From NCBI RefSeq assembly GCF_001613265.1, contig NZ_BDCA01000005.1, positions 124,001 through 188,000 on the forward strand: a DNA stretch of 64,000 bases, given 5' to 3'. Below are positions 45,841 to 55,027 of this stretch, in pieces (positions within the stretch are counted from its first letter, which is position 1; each line of letters starts with the position of its first letter). The notes below the pieces were generated by a model, which had not been told where the DNA came from, did not search any database, and was given only the letters and a program-made list of their open reading frames with translations. This stretch comes from Nocardia vermiculata NBRC 100427 (GTDB lineage: Bacteria; Actinomycetota; Actinomycetes; Mycobacteriales; Mycobacteriaceae). A program made the translations under genes and the position numbers.

Positions 45841-46247
45841 CCACCGTGCTGCCCGAGCCCCTGTCCGCTCGCATCCGATACCACCTCGAGGGCCTGCGTG
45901 TGGGCGAGATCCGAATCACCCGATGCTCCGTATGCCGGCGAGCGCAGTTACCGCCGCGGTCATCCTGCCCCGAGTGTCATACGGGTGAGCCGTTCACCTG
46001 GGAGCGGGCAAGCGGCCTTGCCACCATCTGGTCCTTCTGCGTATTCCACAAGGCCTATTTGCCACCGCCCGCTCCCCAGCCGCCGTACACCGTCGCGGTA
46101 GTCGAGCTGGCCGAGGGGCCTCGGATGGTCACCAACATCGTCGACGTGGACCCGCACACCCTCCGGATCGGCGATTCGGTAGCCCCCGTATTCGGACCCG
46201 ATGGCGCACCGGAGGTTCGGTTCCGACCTGTCACGCTGCGGCGATGA
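45837..46247 (+). CDS. Zinc-ribbon/OB-fold (DUF35) protein, partner of the thiolase-fold gene
   Basis: A 136-residue DUF35 protein. The rubredoxin-like zinc ribbon has CSVCRRAQLPPRSSCPECH (four Cys), followed by an OB fold with WSFCVFHKAYLPPPAPQPPY and VVELAEGPRMVTNIVDVD. ATG 45837 follows GGGAAGGAATT and overlaps the thiolase-fold stop. In Ltp2-ChsH2 and related pairs this subunit binds the CoA thioester and docks to the thiolase dimer. Confidence 0.88.
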   Translation: MTTVLPEPLSARIRYHLEGLRVGEIRITRCSVCRRAQLPPRSSCPECHTGEPFTWERASGLATIWSFCVFHKAYLPPPAPQPPYTVAVVELAEGPRMVTNIVDVDPHTLRIGDSVAPVFGPDGAPEVRFRPVTLRR

Positions 46248-46398
46248 ACTCCCCAGGTGGAAACCGTGTGCTCCCGCCCGACAGCCACGGCCCTGATGCT
46301 CGCCGAGACAATCCCCAGCCCTATACCAGCCGAAACCGGTGGCAGCTATGTGAGTGCCGCCCAGCTGGACCGCTGGTCAGACAAAAAGAGGACAGAAC

Positions 46399-48033
46399 AT
46401 GCTCACTCGACAACGCCTGGCAGCCGGCCTGATCATCGGTACCACTGCCGTGGTTGCCGCCTGCTCGACCAGCGGGCCGGGCTCGGTCGTCGTGGACGAC
46501 GGTCCCAAGGTAGCCGAGGGCTACCGGCTGGAGCGGGTCGTCACCGGTACCGCGCTGCACAGCATCAACGGGATCACTCTTCGTCCGGACGGGACGCTAG
46601 TGGCCACGAGCCTGGCAGGCGAGACGATCACCGAGATCGACCCGTCGACCGGTGCTTTCACCCCGTTGGTCGGCTCGCCCGACGGCAGGTCCGACGATGC
46701 CGTCGTCACCCCGACCGGGGAGTTGATCTGGACGGATCCCGCAGGCGGTGTTGTACGGCGCCGCGAAACCGACGGCACCGTAAGCACTATCGTGGACGAC
46801 CTACCCGGGGCAAACTCCATTGCCTATGACCGCGCGCGAGTCCGGCTCTTCGTCGGACAGACGTACCTCGGCAGCGGGCTTTGGGAGATAGACCCCACGG
46901 GTGCGTCGCCGAAACGGCTCATCGCCGAGGATGCTGGCAAGCCGAACGCATTCGCCTTCGGTCCCGACGGGCAGATCTATGCCCCACTCTCCGCAAGCAA
47001 GACCGTCGCGCGAATCGACCCCGAGACCGGAGCTGCCACACCGGTTGTGAGCGGATTTCGGCACCCGGTCTCGGTCCGCTTCGACTCGGAGGACCGGTTG
47101 TACGTCCTCGACGGCGCCACCGGCGAGCTTGTCCGAGTCGATCCCGTAACGGCCATGAAACGGGCCGTGACCTCGGTCCCGGCCGCCGCTGACAACATGG
47201 TCATCGGGCCGAACGATCATGCCTACGTCAGCAACATGGCCGACAGCAGCGTGATCGACGTCGACCTGGATACCGGTGCCCAGCAGGTGATCACACGCAG
47301 CCCACTGGCGTTTCCCACCGACGTCGCTGCAGGCCCGGACGGCGTGCTCGTGGCCGACGCCACGGCTGTGCGAGTGGTCGACCCCAGGACCGGGCAGGTC
47401 CGTGAGCTGGCGCGTAGGCTCTCCTCGGAGCTCCAATTTCCTACCGGGATCAGCGTGCACGGCGACCATTTGGTCGCAACCTCTGCGCTGATCGGATCGA
47501 TCCAGGTCCTCGACCGAACCGGTCATCCGCTGCGCCAGGTGGCCGGCTTCCAGCAGCCAGGCCACGCCATCGAGCTGGACGACGGAGCTCTGATCGTGAC
47601 CGAGCCCTCGAACGGCAGGTTGCTCCGGGTGGACGGCGCCGCCGCGCCTCGACCGATCGCAGCGGGTCTCGGCACCCCGACCGGGCTCGCGGTCGCCGGC
47701 GACGGCCGGATCCTCGTCACCGACGCTTCCGAGGGGCGTTTGCTCGCCATCGACCCCGAAGCCGGAGGCGTCACCGTCGTCGGCACGGACCTCGGTGCAC
47801 CTCGCCGTGTCGCAATCGCACCGGACGGAGCGGCTGTCGTACTCGACGCCCGCGGGCGGGTGCTCCGGCTCGACCCTGGCAGTACCAGGCCGATCGTTCT
47901 CGTCGAGGGCCTGGCTGTGGGACATCTCGACGCCCCGCACCCGCGGTCCGGGGGGCTGACCGTCACCCCGGACGGCACCGTGTACATTGCCGCCGACAAG
48001 GAGACCTCGGTCTATGCTCTCCGCCGGGTATGA
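46399..48033 (+). CDS. Secreted beta-propeller (NHL/SMP-30-like) lipoprotein
   Basis: A 544-residue protein. Signal peptide MLTRQRLAAGLIIGTTAVVA with lipobox VAAC, so probably a lipoprotein on the outer face of the membrane. The rest is a tandem of beta-propeller blades with repeated GPDGxIYAP-, PDGTLVAT- and GLxTPTGLAVAGDGR-type signatures, as in NHL/SMP-30 sensor or lactonase proteins. ATG 46399 follows AGAGGA. Its position after the catabolic genes suggests substrate binding or lactone hydrolysis outside the cell; function unproven. Confidence 0.8.
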   Translation: MLTRQRLAAGLIIGTTAVVAACSTSGPGSVVVDDGPKVAEGYRLERVVTGTALHSINGITLRPDGTLVATSLAGETITEIDPSTGAFTPLVGSPDGRSDDAVVTPTGELIWTDPAGGVVRRRETDGTVSTIVDDLPGANSIAYDRARVRLFVGQTYLGSGLWEIDPTGASPKRLIAEDAGKPNAFAFGPDGQIYAPLSASKTVARIDPETGAATPVVSGFRHPVSVRFDSEDRLYVLDGATGELVRVDPVTAMKRAVTSVPAAADNMVIGPNDHAYVSNMADSSVIDVDLDTGAQQVITRSPLAFPTDVAAGPDGVLVADATAVRVVDPRTGQVRELARRLSSELQFPTGISVHGDHLVATSALIGSIQVLDRTGHPLRQVAGFQQPGHAIELDDGALIVTEPSNGRLLRVDGAAAPRPIAAGLGTPTGLAVAGDGRILVTDASEGRLLAIDPEAGGVTVVGTDLGAPRRVAIAPDGAAVVLDARGRVLRLDPGSTRPIVLVEGLAVGHLDAPHPRSGGLTVTPDGTVYIAADKETSVYALRRV

Positions 48034-48180
48034 GAAGGCCGAGCCGCTTGTTGTGTTGCGCCTTCGCAGGGCGCGACGCCGGACAGGGGAGTGCGGGTCT
48101 TCTCAGCGGCATCGCGCCGACCCGCTCGGAGACCGCCGCACTGCGATTCGACATGCTTGGCGGGAGTGGGCCCTCGAAGG

Positions 48181-48498
48181 GCGGAACCGGCGGCGGTCCG
48201 GGGCCTGCGTCGTATCGCCGAACACGTCAGAGGCCGTGCGCCCGGCCCGGAGCTCAACCTTTTGATTCACGCGGTCTCCCTCGACGGCACCCGCAAGGAA
48301 GTCGTCCGTGGGTTGCGTCGCTTCGACGACACAATGACCGAAGACCAGCTCGCGGATGTTCCTACTCTGCTCATCGGGTCACCGACCCGGATTGCGGAAG
48401 AGTTGCACCGGCTCCGAGCTGAATCCGGGATCAGCTACATCACAGTGCCGGAGCCGGCGATGGATACATTTGCCGAGGTGCTGTCTCAGCTTCGCTGA
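48181..48498 (+). pseudogene. 5'-truncated LLM-class oxidoreductase
   Basis: The last ~105 residues of a TIGR03621-type LLM protein are readable: ELNLLIHAV, DVPTLLIGSPTRIAEELHRL, SGISYITVPEPAMDTFAEVL. The flavin-binding barrel that should precede is missing and the upstream sequence is unrelated. It is a relic left by deletion or rearrangement at the end of the + strand cluster. Confidence 0.65.
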
Positions 48499-48894
48499 CG
48501 ACGCTATAAACGGGGGACTGCGGCCCGTTGCCCGAGACCGCCACACCAGCTGAAGTGCACCACGCCAAGTCTCGGGGCGGAAAGCACGTCGGCAAGTCAC
48601 CGTAATCCGGCGTGTACTGGTCGGCGTGGGTCCAAGGTCTGCCCGAGTTACCGACCTGCCTGCGCAGGATTGTGTTCCGCCCGAGCTGTTGCCGAGGCGT
48701 GGAGTCCTCGTTCGACGCGGCCCGCCGCAGTGCTTACCACTGCCGATGCCTCGGTGGCCTCGTTGGCACCTTCGCCGCTGTGATCGAGAAAAGCCGAGCC
48801 GCCCCGGGCCCGATCCGCACGGCATGGTGCGCACCGAACCCGGGGCGATTTGGTCGCGATTGCTGGGCCCGGCGGCGATCCGGTCGGGGCCGGG
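48499..48894. other. Intergenic region between LLM relic and oxidoreductase gene
   Basis: 396 bases with no supported gene. An inverted repeat CGCCCCGGG (48800-48808) and CCCGGGGCG (48839-48847) near the stop of the minus-strand gene could end its transcript. Other sequence reads as random. Confidence 0.4.
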
Positions 48895-51800
48895 TTACGG
48901 GGACGCAGCCGGAATGAGGTCGCGTGCCTCCTTCACTTTCCGGTGATACTCCGCGACGCTGTCCAGCTTGATGTGTTCGTATCCCCGGATTTCCTGAGGC
49001 ATGGCCAGAATGGCCTCGACTCGGTCGGCGTTTTCCGGTGTGGCGAGCGGGACCATTTCCGCGGTGAGTTCCGCGAATTCCTCGATCAGTGCCCGCTCGA
49101 CCTTCCGCACGTGGGCGTAGCCGAACAAATCGAGCCGCGTTCCCCGGAGCCCGCGGCTACGGCGCAGAATGTGCAGCGCGAGCTTGAACCACGGCCCGAG
49201 TGAGAGTTTGTTCTTCAGTCCCATCGCGCGGAACACGGGCGGATGTAGCTTGTAGCGGTAGGTCGCGTCGTCGCCGAATTGTTCGCGGACCGCCCGGTCG
49301 AATTCGGGATCCAGGTAGTGGCGTGCTGTCTCGTATTCGTCCTTGTAGGCCATCAGTTTGAACATCGACTCCACGGCCGCCGCGGTCAGCGCACCGGGAG
49401 TTCCCAGTGCCCGGGTTTCCCGAGCGGCGGTGTTTCGGATGAAGGTGATGAAAGAGATTGCGTACGTAGCATTCTGGTAGTCCGCGAGGTCCGTCGCGAG
49501 AAATCCCACCCGGTCCTTCAATGCTTCGCTGATGCCGTCGATTTGCGTGATTGCCCGGTGCAACTCGGCTGAGGCACCGGCTATCCCGGACTTCTTCGCT
49601 CGGGGTTTCGCAGTTGTACCGGTGTGCGGCTCGAGCACATGCCTGCGCCCGACCGCGATCGCCCGGCGGTTCGCGGCGACCGCGACTCCGTTGAGTTCGA
49701 TCGCTTTCTCGATCGAAGCCAGGGGAATCGGCAGGGCGCCCGCCTGCACCGCTATCCCTACAAGCACCATATTGGCCAGCTGGTCGGTCCCGAATTCGCG
49801 GTATGCGATCTCGCGGGCGTCGGCGTAGACCGAATCGCCTGCGCGGCTCACTGCATCGAGAGAGTGCCGGATCGATTCCGCCGTGGGAAAGTCGGTGCCC
49901 GGTTCGAGGATCATCGATCCCGTGGGTACCTGGGCTGTCGAGATCACCGCGATCGTTCGCCGGCTCGACGCGGCTCTCGAATTCTTTTCGTCGGCTGCGA
50001 CCAGCAGATCGCAGCCGAGGTACAGATCGCATTCACCGTCGGCGAGCTTGTTGGTTCCTGTGATTGGGCCGGCCGAGAATTTCAGATCGGAGACGACTGC
50101 GCCGCCTTTCTGTGCCAAGCCCAGCTGGTCGAGACCGCGGACATGCAGGCCCGCGAGCGCGCCGGCGGTGGCGAGAATCTGTGCCGCGGTGACGACTCCG
50201 GTGCCGCCGACACCGGTGATTCGTACGTTGAATGCCTCAGGGCTCACCTTCGGAGCCGGTTCCGGCAGTTCGGGCATTTCCGGCTCGGCGGTTTTCTTTC
50301 GCGCGGAGGTGCCGGGTTCGACAGCGACGAATGACGGGCAGTCGCCGTCGAGGCAGGAGTAGTCCTTGTTACAGGACGCCTGATCGATGCGGGTCTTTCG
50401 GCCGAATGCGGTCTCGACCGGCTGAACGGACATGCAATTCGACTTCTGTCCGCAATCTCCGCAGCCCTCGCACAACCGTTCGTTGATGAAGGCCCGTGTC
50501 GACGGCTCCGCGACAAGTCCTCGCTTGCGTTTGCGTCGCAACTCGGTCGCACATTCCTGATCGTGGATCAGCACCGTCACCCCTGGCGTTGCGGCCAGCT
50601 TCTCCTGGATGGGGATCAGTTCTGCTCGGTCGAGCACTTTCACCGATCTGGGCAGCTTGATCTTGCGGTACTTCTCGACTTGATCGGTAGTAATCACGAC
50701 ACGGGTGACGCCTTCGGCCAGCAGTTCCTGGACGATCTGGGGTACGGACATCTTTCCGACGGCCGCCTGTCCGCCGGTCATGGCCACGGCATCGTTGTAG
50801 AGCAGCTTGTAGGTGATGTTCACCCCGGCGGCCACCGCGGCCCGGATAGCGAGGCTCCCGGAATGGTGGAACGTGCCGTCACCGAGGTTCTGGAACATGT
50901 GTTTGTCGCTGACGAACGGCTCCATGCCGATCCACGTTGCGCCCTCGCCGCCCATCTGGCTGAGGGAGGCGATGTCGCCCACGCGGTCTTCGGGCATCAA
51001 TTTGGCGAGTGTGTGGCAGCCGATACCGGCACCGACCAGCGAACCTTCCGGCACGACAGTGGAGCGGTTGTGGGGGCAGCCCGAACAGAAATAGGGCGTG
51101 CGGGTGAGCAAGGGCAGTGTCAATCGCGCCGGTCGTCGCTCGACATCTTTCAACCCGAGCTCTGCCACTGTATCCGGCAGCACGGTACGGATGCGTCGCG
51201 CGAGCGTTTCCGCCAGGAGTTCGGGCGGTAGATCGGAATCCGCACGAAGCAGCGGACGGGAATTCTCATCTCGTTTCCCGACTACCCGAGGTGCGCCGGG
51301 TGTGCCGTACAAGGCGTCCTTGACCGCCAATTCCACGAATGCCCGTTTCTCCTCGATCACGACGACCTCATCGAGGTCGGTGCAGAAGTCGCGTACGGCA
51401 TTGCGGTCGAGCGGGTTGATCACGCCCAGTTTGAGGATGCGGATCCCGGATCGTTCGAGATCGGCCTGAGAAATCCCGATGCGTTCGAGTGCCTGGAGGG
51501 TATCCCGGAAGGGCGCGCCGGCGGTGATCACGCCGAGTTTCGCTCGGCTGTCACCGATAACTCGATTGATCTCGTTGACCTGGACATACCGGGTGGCGAG
51601 CTCATGCCGCTCGTACATGAGGCTCTTTTCCAGCCGAGCCAGATTCGGCTGGAGAAAATCTGCGGAAACCCGGTGCGTGAACTCGGTGTCGTCGATGACA
51701 CGGCTGGGCGAGGTCGCGGCTACTCGTGCGCGGTCGAGTTGCACCGTCGCTGCCCCGTCGACGACATTGGTGGCGAGTTTCATCCCGACCCACACACCGC

Positions 51801-52386
51801 TGAATCGCGACATCGCGATCGCGTGTAATCCGAAGTCGAGGACCTCCTGGGGGTCTGCGGGGACGAAGATCGGGAGGCCGAGCTCTGCCATCGCCGTCTC
51901 CGAACTACTCGGCACGGTCGAGGATTTCGCGATCGAATCGTCGCCGACCAGAACGAGGGCCCCGCCGTTGGGTGCGGCCCCGCCGAGATTCGCGTGGCGC
52001 AGCGCATCGCTGGCCCGGTCCAGTCCCGGCGCCTTGCCGTACCAGACGCCGATAACGCCGTCGTATTCGCAGTTCGGCGAGGCGGAGGCCAGCTGCGAAC
52101 CTTGCACAGCATTGACCGCCAACTCTTCGTTGACGCCCGGCCGGAACACAATTTCCTGCTGGTCCAGGAGTTCACGCTGCCGGTTGAGCTCCAGGTCGTA
52201 GCCGGCCAGCGGTGAGCCTTCGTAGCCACTGATCAGGATTCCTGAACGCAGTCCCGCCGCGGCATCCCGGCGGCTCTGCTCCATGGGAACCCGGACCAGC
52301 GCCTGCAGGCCCGTCAGGAACAGCTCTCCGTCTGTCATGTTGTATCGGTCGCTCAACGTGAAATCTCGCGCGTGCAACTCGGGCAC
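48895..52386 (-). CDS. Indolepyruvate/2-oxoacid:ferredoxin oxidoreductase, fused form
   Basis: A 1163-residue multidomain enzyme that decarboxylates aryl or branched 2-oxoacids to acyl-CoA with reduction of ferredoxin. From the start: a pyrimidine-binding (alpha) part, a TPP-binding part with GGEGATWIG and GDGTFHHSG (~502-510), YFCSGCPHN (~432-440), an iron-sulfur cysteine set in CEGCGDCGQKSNC and CNKDYSCLDGDC (~639-683), and a gamma domain from ~720 (VRITGVGGTGVVTAAQIL). GTG 52386 with AGGAGGCGG upstream fits the family length; further upstream codons cross the promoter. A divergent PucR regulator faces it. Confidence 0.9.
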   Translation of the reverse strand: MPELHARDFTLSDRYNMTDGELFLTGLQALVRVPMEQSRRDAAAGLRSGILISGYEGSPLAGYDLELNRQRELLDQQEIVFRPGVNEELAVNAVQGSQLASASPNCEYDGVIGVWYGKAPGLDRASDALRHANLGGAAPNGGALVLVGDDSIAKSSTVPSSSETAMAELGLPIFVPADPQEVLDFGLHAIAMSRFSGVWVGMKLATNVVDGAATVQLDRARVAATSPSRVIDDTEFTHRVSADFLQPNLARLEKSLMYERHELATRYVQVNEINRVIGDSRAKLGVITAGAPFRDTLQALERIGISQADLERSGIRILKLGVINPLDRNAVRDFCTDLDEVVVIEEKRAFVELAVKDALYGTPGAPRVVGKRDENSRPLLRADSDLPPELLAETLARRIRTVLPDTVAELGLKDVERRPARLTLPLLTRTPYFCSGCPHNRSTVVPEGSLVGAGIGCHTLAKLMPEDRVGDIASLSQMGGEGATWIGMEPFVSDKHMFQNLGDGTFHHSGSLAIRAAVAAGVNITYKLLYNDAVAMTGGQAAVGKMSVPQIVQELLAEGVTRVVITTDQVEKYRKIKLPRSVKVLDRAELIPIQEKLAATPGVTVLIHDQECATELRRKRKRGLVAEPSTRAFINERLCEGCGDCGQKSNCMSVQPVETAFGRKTRIDQASCNKDYSCLDGDCPSFVAVEPGTSARKKTAEPEMPELPEPAPKVSPEAFNVRITGVGGTGVVTAAQILATAGALAGLHVRGLDQLGLAQKGGAVVSDLKFSAGPITGTNKLADGECDLYLGCDLLVAADEKNSRAASSRRTIAVISTAQVPTGSMILEPGTDFPTAESIRHSLDAVSRAGDSVYADAREIAYREFGTDQLANMVLVGIAVQAGALPIPLASIEKAIELNGVAVAANRRAIAVGRRHVLEPHTGTTAKPRAKKSGIAGASAELHRAITQIDGISEALKDRVGFLATDLADYQNATYAISFITFIRNTAARETRALGTPGALTAAAVESMFKLMAYKDEYETARHYLDPEFDRAVREQFGDDATYRYKLHPPVFRAMGLKNKLSLGPWFKLALHILRRSRGLRGTRLDLFGYAHVRKVERALIEEFAELTAEMVPLATPENADRVEAILAMPQEIRGYEHIKLDSVAEYHRKVKEARDLIPAASP

Positions 52387-52447
52387 AACCGCCTCCTGTC
52401 TGCCGAGCCGCACTGCCCGGATGTTTGGATATCTTTGTGACATTCTT

Positions 52448-52528
52448 CCGTGGCTCACGGTGGGAAACCACGGTGAAATCCGCGAATTATCGGTGTGCGC
52501 GACCGCTATCATTGTGAGAGTTACACAA
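52448..52528. promoter_or_regulatory. Candidate operators between oxidoreductase and PucR genes
   Basis: Repeated half-sites CCGTGG (52448-52453), CGGTGG (52458-52463) and CCACGG (52468-52473) form overlapping inverted repeats. TTGTG-N7-CACAA (52512-52528) lies closer to pucR. The region separates the two divergent genes, and either set could bind the PucR protein. Confidence 0.35.
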
Positions 52529-52540
52529 AAGGAGGTAATC

Positions 52541-53695
52541 GTGAGTCAAGCTTCTTGGGGGCCGGTGGTCGGTGTTGTCGACTCGGTGCTCGACCGGCTC
52601 GACACGATCACCGATGACGCGGTCGCCCGGATTCGCACCGAACTCGCCGACTTCGCGCTGGTTCCCTACGACGAGCACCGGGAAGCTGTCCGGGAGCAGC
52701 TCCGGCGCAGGCTCATAGCTTTCGGGGAACGGCGAACCTGGGATCAGGATGATCTCGGCGAGGTGCGGGCGCTGGCCCGGCGCCGCGCTCGCCAGGCGAT
52801 TGCGCTCGACGTGGTCATCAGGGCGTACCACGTCGGTGACCGAGAACTCTGGAGGCACTTGAGTGCGGCCCCGGGGGAGGTACAGAAGCTGCTGCCGGAA
52901 CTGGCTTCCCTCATGCTCGAATCACTGCAATCGGTGACATCCACTCTTGCTCTTGCACACGGATCCGAGACCCGTGCCCGTGATCGAGTACAGATGGCGG
53001 TGTCGCAGCGACTGATCGATCTACTCAACACCGATGCCCGCGGCGCCGAAGCCGCCAGGTTGGCGGAGTACCTCGGATTCGACTCCGCAAGGCCCTTTGT
53101 AGGGCTCGCGTACGCCCGGAAGCGCGGGGAATCGGACAGCGCTGTCGAACCCGGGCCGCATTTCGCGGACGGGTTGGTGATCGCTCGGGGAGGTATCGGC
53201 GCTGTACAGGTCGTCGTGATCCAAGCGCACGACAACAGCATTGCCCAGGTTGTGGAGTCACTCGCGACCGCCGCCTTCAGAGTCGGTATCGGTTCCGGTC
53301 ATCCCGGGGTCGACGGAGCCGCACGGTCGTTGCGGCAGGCTCAGCTCGCCCTGTCCGCGACATCCGCCCGGAACGCCGTCAGCAGATTCGATGACGATTG
53401 GCTCATCAACTGCGTGATGAGCCTCGCCGACCTCCTCGATGACGACGTCTACCACGCCGCCGAGATCGCCGACGCCCACCCGTCCCTCCGCGAGACGGTT
53501 GCTGCTTTCGCTGCGGCCGACATGTCGATCACCCAGTGCGCACGCACCAGCCACCTGCACGCCAACACGGTTGTCTACCGACTCGGCCGATGGCGCGAAC
53601 TGACCGGTTGGGACCCGCGCACCTTCTCCGGCCTCACCCGGTCGATCGCCGCCTGTGCGCTCGCGGACTCCCGGACGATTCCCCCGACGCAGTAA
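52541..53695 (+). CDS. PucR family transcriptional regulator
   Basis: A 384-residue PucR/CdaR-type activator. The middle holds the GGDEF-like sensor (ARPFVGLAYARKRGESDSAV) and the end is a helix-turn-helix of the HTH_30 type (MSITQCARTSHLHANTVVYR L, then LTGWDPRTFSGLTRSIAACA). GTG 52541 follows a perfect AAAGGAGGTAATC. It faces the oxidoreductase gene across a 154-base control region and lies beside the minus-strand catabolic cluster, so it is the likely activator of both. Confidence 0.88.
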   Translation: MSQASWGPVVGVVDSVLDRLDTITDDAVARIRTELADFALVPYDEHREAVREQLRRRLIAFGERRTWDQDDLGEVRALARRRARQAIALDVVIRAYHVGDRELWRHLSAAPGEVQKLLPELASLMLESLQSVTSTLALAHGSETRARDRVQMAVSQRLIDLLNTDARGAEAARLAEYLGFDSARPFVGLAYARKRGESDSAVEPGPHFADGLVIARGGIGAVQVVVIQAHDNSIAQVVESLATAAFRVGIGSGHPGVDGAARSLRQAQLALSATSARNAVSRFDDDWLINCVMSLADLLDDDVYHAAEIADAHPSLRETVAAFAAADMSITQCARTSHLHANTVVYRLGRWRELTGWDPRTFSGLTRSIAACALADSRTIPPTQ

Positions 53696-53735
53696 CCCTT
53701 ACGGCTATCGGGCGCGAACGAACCCAGTGCCCATC

Positions 53736-54965
53736 TCATTCTCGCGCATCCCTGCCCAGGATCCCCGATTCGACCATTTCCGCTATCTCCGACTCCGGCA
53801 ACCCGGTGACCCGGGTGAGGGCGTGGGTAGTGTCCTGTCCGAGCTTTGGTGCGGCTCCGCAGCGTAGGTGCCGGTTGTCGAACAGCGCTGCCGTGCCGGC
53901 CGCCAGGTAATTTCCGACGCCTGCCTGGTCGAGCTCGGCGAAGAGCGGGTTGTCCTGGACATCCGGTGAGGCGAAGGTTTCGGTGAAGGTCCGGTAGCGC
54001 TCGTGGAGGACACCGCATTCGCGCAATGCGGAGGTGATCCGGTCGGCGGTGTGTTGTGCGAACCAGTCGGCGAACAGCGCGGTGAGCAGATCGCGGTAGC
54101 GGAACCTGTCGGCGTCCTGTGTGAAGTCCGCGCCCAGTGCCGACTCGAGCGCCTCGACAGCGGCGGTGGTGCCGGTCGCCGCGACGAGCCCCCGGAAGTG
54201 TCTCGGAGTGAGGGCGACGATCATGAAACGGGAACCGTCGGCGGCCACGAAATCGGTTCCGTAGGTGCCGTACACATGGTTACCCGTCCGGGGTCTTTCA
54301 CTGCCGTTGACCTGAATCTCGGTGAGGTATCCGAGAGTTCCGGCAAGCGACAATGCGATGTTTTCGAGAGGAAGTGTGATCTGGGTACCCGCCCCGGTTT
54401 TCGTGCGGTGCAACACCGCCGCGGTGAGCGCGAACGCGGCGTAGAAACCACACGCGATATCCCATGCGGGAAGCGTGTGATTGACCGGTTCCGGATTGCC
54501 GGCCGGACCGGTGAGGAACGGGAACCCTACGGCCGCGTTGACGGTGTAGTCGACGCCGGGTGTCCCGTCGCGCCGGCCGAGGATCTCGAGGGTGATGACA
54601 TCCGCCCGGATCCGTTCGAGGACGTCGTGTCCGAGCCATTCCCGTCCGCCGGCGTTGGTCACCAGGATGCCGCCGCCGTCGCCCGGTGCGGTGATCAGTC
54701 GCTGGATCACGCGCTGCCCTTCAGGGCTGCGCATATCGCAAGCGACGGATTGCTTGCCTCGGTTCAGGCCGGTCCAGTAGATGCTGGTGCCGTTGCCGGT
54801 GGTCGGCAATCGGGTGTGGTCGGCCGCGCCTCCCAGCGGATCGACACGAATCACCTCGGCGCCGAGTTGTGCGAGTGTCAGCCCGCACAGCGGCGAGGCG
54901 ACAAAACTGGATACCTCCACGACTCGAAGTCCGGATAGGGGGAGCTTGTCGGAGTCGAGGGACAT
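53736..54965 (-). CDS. CaiB/BaiF CoA transferase, 2-methylfumaryl-CoA isomerase-like
   Basis: A 409-residue family III CoA transferase. LRVVEVSSFVASPLCGLTLA, GAEVIRVDPLGG, LNRGKQSVACDMRSPEGQ and the Asp169 nucleophile in PAWDIACG are intact. The order VDYTVNAAVGFPFLTGP with VNHTLPAWDIACGFYA is typical of the mesaconyl (2-methylfumaryl)-CoA C1-C4 CoA isomerases rather than carnitine-type enzymes. Intramolecular CoA transfer within a dicarboxyl-CoA is inferred. Last gene of the minus-strand cluster. Confidence 0.85.
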   Translation of the reverse strand: MSLDSDKLPLSGLRVVEVSSFVASPLCGLTLAQLGAEVIRVDPLGGAADHTRLPTTGNGTSIYWTGLNRGKQSVACDMRSPEGQRVIQRLITAPGDGGGILVTNAGGREWLGHDVLERIRADVITLEILGRRDGTPGVDYTVNAAVGFPFLTGPAGNPEPVNHTLPAWDIACGFYAAFALTAAVLHRTKTGAGTQITLPLENIALSLAGTLGYLTEIQVNGSERPRTGNHVYGTYGTDFVAADGSRFMIVALTPRHFRGLVAATGTTAAVEALESALGADFTQDADRFRYRDLLTALFADWFAQHTADRITSALRECGVLHERYRTFTETFASPDVQDNPLFAELDQAGVGNYLAAGTAALFDNRHLRCGAAPKLGQDTTHALTRVTGLPESEIAEMVESGILGRDARE

Positions 54966-55027
54966 GAAATTCCATCCTGTCGGTGGTGGGCTGTGGCGCG
55001 AGCCGTGGATGTATCAGTGCGCTGCGT

